23,597 nt of DNA from 66-474 sp051962095 (lineage in GTDB: Bacteria; Pseudomonadota; Gammaproteobacteria; Xanthomonadales; Rhodanobacteraceae). The stretch is taken from positions 1 through 23,597 of the forward strand of contig JBQCCP010000133.1 of NCBI GenBank assembly GCA_051962095.1. The letters are read 5' to 3'. Under the pieces are notes generated by a model. The model worked only from the letters and a program-made list of their open reading frames with translations. It was not told the DNA's origin and ran no database searches. Positions 22,036 to 23,597 of the stretch are shown piece after piece. Position numbers and translations under genes: made by a program. Numbering within the stretch: the first letter of the stretch is position 1; every line of letters starts with the position of its first letter.

Positions 22036-22824
22036 TCACTTCACCGGCTTCTTGAACCGGTAGATGAACTGGCTGGTGTGGCCGCGGATCGACGGGTCGA
22101 ACACCTTGATGTTCAGCGGATCCTTGGGGTTGACCAGCGCATCGCTGGAACCGTCGAACATGAAGCCCGCCGACTCGACTTCCTGCTTCACCACTTCCGG
22201 ATCGATGCGGTGCAGCGTGTTGGTGTCGCTGATGCCGGAACCCGCCGGCGCGATGTGGTCGATCACGATGAACACGCCGCCGGGTTTCAGCGCCTCGTAA
22301 ACCTCCCTGTCGAACTTCTTCATGTCCACCGGACCCATGAACGGGTCGTGGTAGTCGTGGTAGTTCTGCGAGGTGAACACGACGTCCACCTTCTGCGGCA
22401 CGCTCAGCATCGCCGCGGGCTGTTTCAGCAGGCTCACGTTTTTGTAGGTGTCTTTCACGAGGCCCTGCCAGTTCGCGAAGCTCTTGGCCGAAAACTTCGC
22501 CATCTCGTCCGGCCATACCGTATAAACGTGACCGGTCGGCCCGACGATCCGGCTGAACACACGCGTCCAGTAACCCGAGCCGGGATCGAGTTCCAGCACC
22601 TTGTCGCCGGGCTTGACGCCCGCGAACGTCATCACTGCCGCAATCTCGCGGCGGGCATCGTCCTTGCGGTCGGCGGCGCGCGCCGGATCATCGATGGCCT
22701 TGGTGACGTAGGCGGGAACGTTGGCCGCTTGCGTGGCCGGAGCGGACGACGACGCGGTGGACTGCGCGTTCGCCGCAAGCGGCAGCGCCAGCGCGGCAAG
22801 CAACACGACACTTGGGTTACGCAT
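22036..22824 (-). CDS. Class I SAM methyltransferase with signal peptide
   Basis: A 262-residue protein. Residues 1-20 form a Sec signal peptide (MRNPSVVLLAALALPLAANA). The body has a Rossmann methyltransferase pattern: GDKVLELDPGSGYWTRVFSR (73-92) as motif I, VDVVFTSQNYHDYHDP as the post-II/IV region, and ALKPGGVFIVIDHIAPAGSG as the strand before the active-site loop. A similar family of predicted methyltransferases with signal peptides occurs widely in proteobacteria; no activity is known to me. Export is puzzling because SAM is cytoplasmic. AGGAG lies 7 bases before the ATG at 22824, which also overlaps the end of the upstream gene by 8 bp, suggesting coupling. The longer frame from 22851 is rejected since it would destroy the signal peptide. 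Confidence 0.88.
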   Translation of the reverse strand: MRNPSVVLLAALALPLAANAQSTASSSAPATQAANVPAYVTKAIDDPARAADRKDDARREIAAVMTFAGVKPGDKVLELDPGSGYWTRVFSRIVGPTGHVYTVWPDEMAKFSAKSFANWQGLVKDTYKNVSLLKQPAAMLSVPQKVDVVFTSQNYHDYHDPFMGPVDMKKFDREVYEALKPGGVFIVIDHIAPAGSGISDTNTLHRIDPEVVKQEVESAGFMFDGSSDALVNPKDPLNIKVFDPSIRGHTSQFIYRFKKPVK

Positions 22825-23274
22825 CACATTCTCCTTTCGGGGGCGGGCCAATCATTGTGCTCCGAAAACCACCGAAGGTGATACGGCAGCGCCCCGAAGG
22901 TCGTCGCGCCTGGTCGCGACGGCCGCCAAGCCAGGCCAGCGCGCTGGCTTCCCTGGCGAATTCCCGCAGGGCCAGCCAGCGTCCCATCGCGACGCCGGCG
23001 CCGAAATCGTCCGGATCGATGAACTCCGGCCGCATCATCACCGCGAGCCGCACCGCACCATGACCGGCGACGGAGAGTTCGCTGATGATTCCGTGGCGTT
23101 CCGCGATCATGGGCGGCCCGGTGTCCATGGCGCCGATGTCGATCAGCAGCTTGCCGATCCCGCCTGCTTGGTGCGCTCGATTGCCAGACCGGTCAGCCGC
23201 ACGCCGTTCTCGATCCCTCGAGTATCGGTCAGGCGAAACCCCGCGATGCCGCCGACCACTTCGTGACAGTGCAT
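22817..23274 (-). pseudogene. Frameshifted SpoIIAA/STAS-like small protein
   Basis: The first frame, from ATG at 23274 (MHCHEVVGGIAGFRL, then NGVRLTGLAIERTKQAG), stops soon after 23160. The protein clearly continues in another frame: KLLIDIGAMDTGPPMIAERHG, ELSVAGHGAVRLAVMMRPEF, and REFAREASALAWLGGRRD. A single base missing from the GGG run at 23159-23161 explains the break. The reconstructed product is about 150 residues, with strand/helix alternation like SpoIIAA-like/STAS-fold proteins, which often end in a LxWL motif. The downstream stop at 22817 overlaps the methyltransferase start by 8 bp. Either a pseudogene or a sequencing deletion. The family call is moderate, from pattern only. Confidence 0.6.
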
Positions 23275-23359
23275 CCATTGCACACCTGCGCGCGCGTGAC
23301 GACGCCGTAAGCGACCCGATGGTAACAATGCCCCCGACGCGGCACGCCGCGCGGACGCC

Positions 23360-23597
23360 TCAACCCGCCACGACCCATGGATCGCGGCCGCCGGACTTCC
23401 GCGATACAGCGCGGCATCGGCCGCTTCCACCCCTTCGCGCACACTGCCGAATCCGGCTGGACCGCTCGCGAGCCCGATGCTCAGCGTGCAGCGCAGGCCC
23501 GGCACCCGCCCCGGCCAGCGGCCGGATTCGCTCGGCGACTTTCGAAGCGGCTTTCAGGTCGGCATTGGACAGCACCACCGCGAATTCGTCGCCGCCG
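23360..23597 (-). pseudogene. GGDEF diguanylate cyclase 3' end, cut by window edge and frame-broken
   Basis: The window edge begins exactly at the active-site motif: 23596-23582 reads GGDEF, followed by AVVLSNADLKAASKVAERI, the typical next helix. The frame then changes (between about 23530 and 23508) to WPGRVPGLRCTLSIGLASG and VEAADAALYR, the conserved final strand and helix of GGDEF domains. It changes again near 23400 to KSGGRDPWVVAG and a TGA at 23360. Stitched together this is a normal GGDEF C-terminus. GGDEF proteins make cyclic di-GMP from two GTP. The active-site loop is canonical, but as written the gene cannot give an intact domain. The upstream part is outside the window. Confidence 0.75.

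Noticed and set aside
19340..22063. Open frame of about 900 codons on the plus strand opposite the SGNH-like and MBOAT genes
   Set aside because: Translation is Arg/His/Gln-rich low complexity, typical of an antisense shadow; both minus-strand genes show clear domains and ribosome sites.

Overview
The window is GC-rich, gene-dense bacterial DNA. It most likely comes from a gammaproteobacterium of the Xanthomonadales (Rhodanobacteraceae/Xanthomonadaceae). This is judged from overall protein character, the many secreted hydrolases, a PNGase A-like enzyme, and a small conserved protein of a type I associate with xanthomonads. No rRNA, tRNA, CRISPR array, transposase or phage gene is visible. It looks like ordinary chromosome with a strong secreted-enzyme content.

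Left part (1-9.5 kb). A small membrane protein is followed by a 200-bp intergenic stretch holding a degenerate tandem repeat with four GGA-loop hairpins. Then comes a leftward group: egtB, egtD (ergothioneine biosynthesis, overlapping by 4 bp) and a large secreted M14-type metallopeptidase. Divergent from egtB is a Rieske oxygenase of the type that attacks quaternary-ammonium compounds. It converges on a secreted DUF885-type metallopeptidase, with a 14-bp perfect hairpin between them. A secreted Tyr/Gly-rich protein with a clear terminator closes this part.

Middle (9.5-13.6 kb). Housekeeping and small genes: a histone H1-like basic protein, a GFA-family zinc protein, a 72-aa conserved small protein, a cold-shock protein with a perfect TATAAT box and a leader of about 150 nt, and a leftward group of rhomboid protease, lipoyl synthase (lipA) and a frameshifted membrane protein.

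Right part (13.6-19.2 kb). Four consecutive rightward genes all encode exported proteins: PNGase A-like amidase, a duplicated beta-sandwich protein resembling g-type lysozyme inhibitors, S10 serine carboxypeptidase, and GH18 glycosidase. Together they could strip glycans from glycoproteins and digest the peptides.

Far right (19.1-23.6 kb). A leftward group: truncated GGDEF (diguanylate cyclase) 3' end, SpoIIAA-like protein, signal-peptide-bearing methyltransferase, MBOAT O-acyltransferase and its SGNH-like membrane partner. The last two form a probable envelope or exopolysaccharide acylation pair, and the partner's 3' end overlaps the convergent GH18 gene. The GGDEF and SpoIIAA-like genes, and the gene after lipA, carry reading-frame breaks, which means either decay or sequence errors. 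The best candidates for new biology are the egtBD/Rieske pairing, the glycoprotein-degradation run and the GGA-loop repeat.
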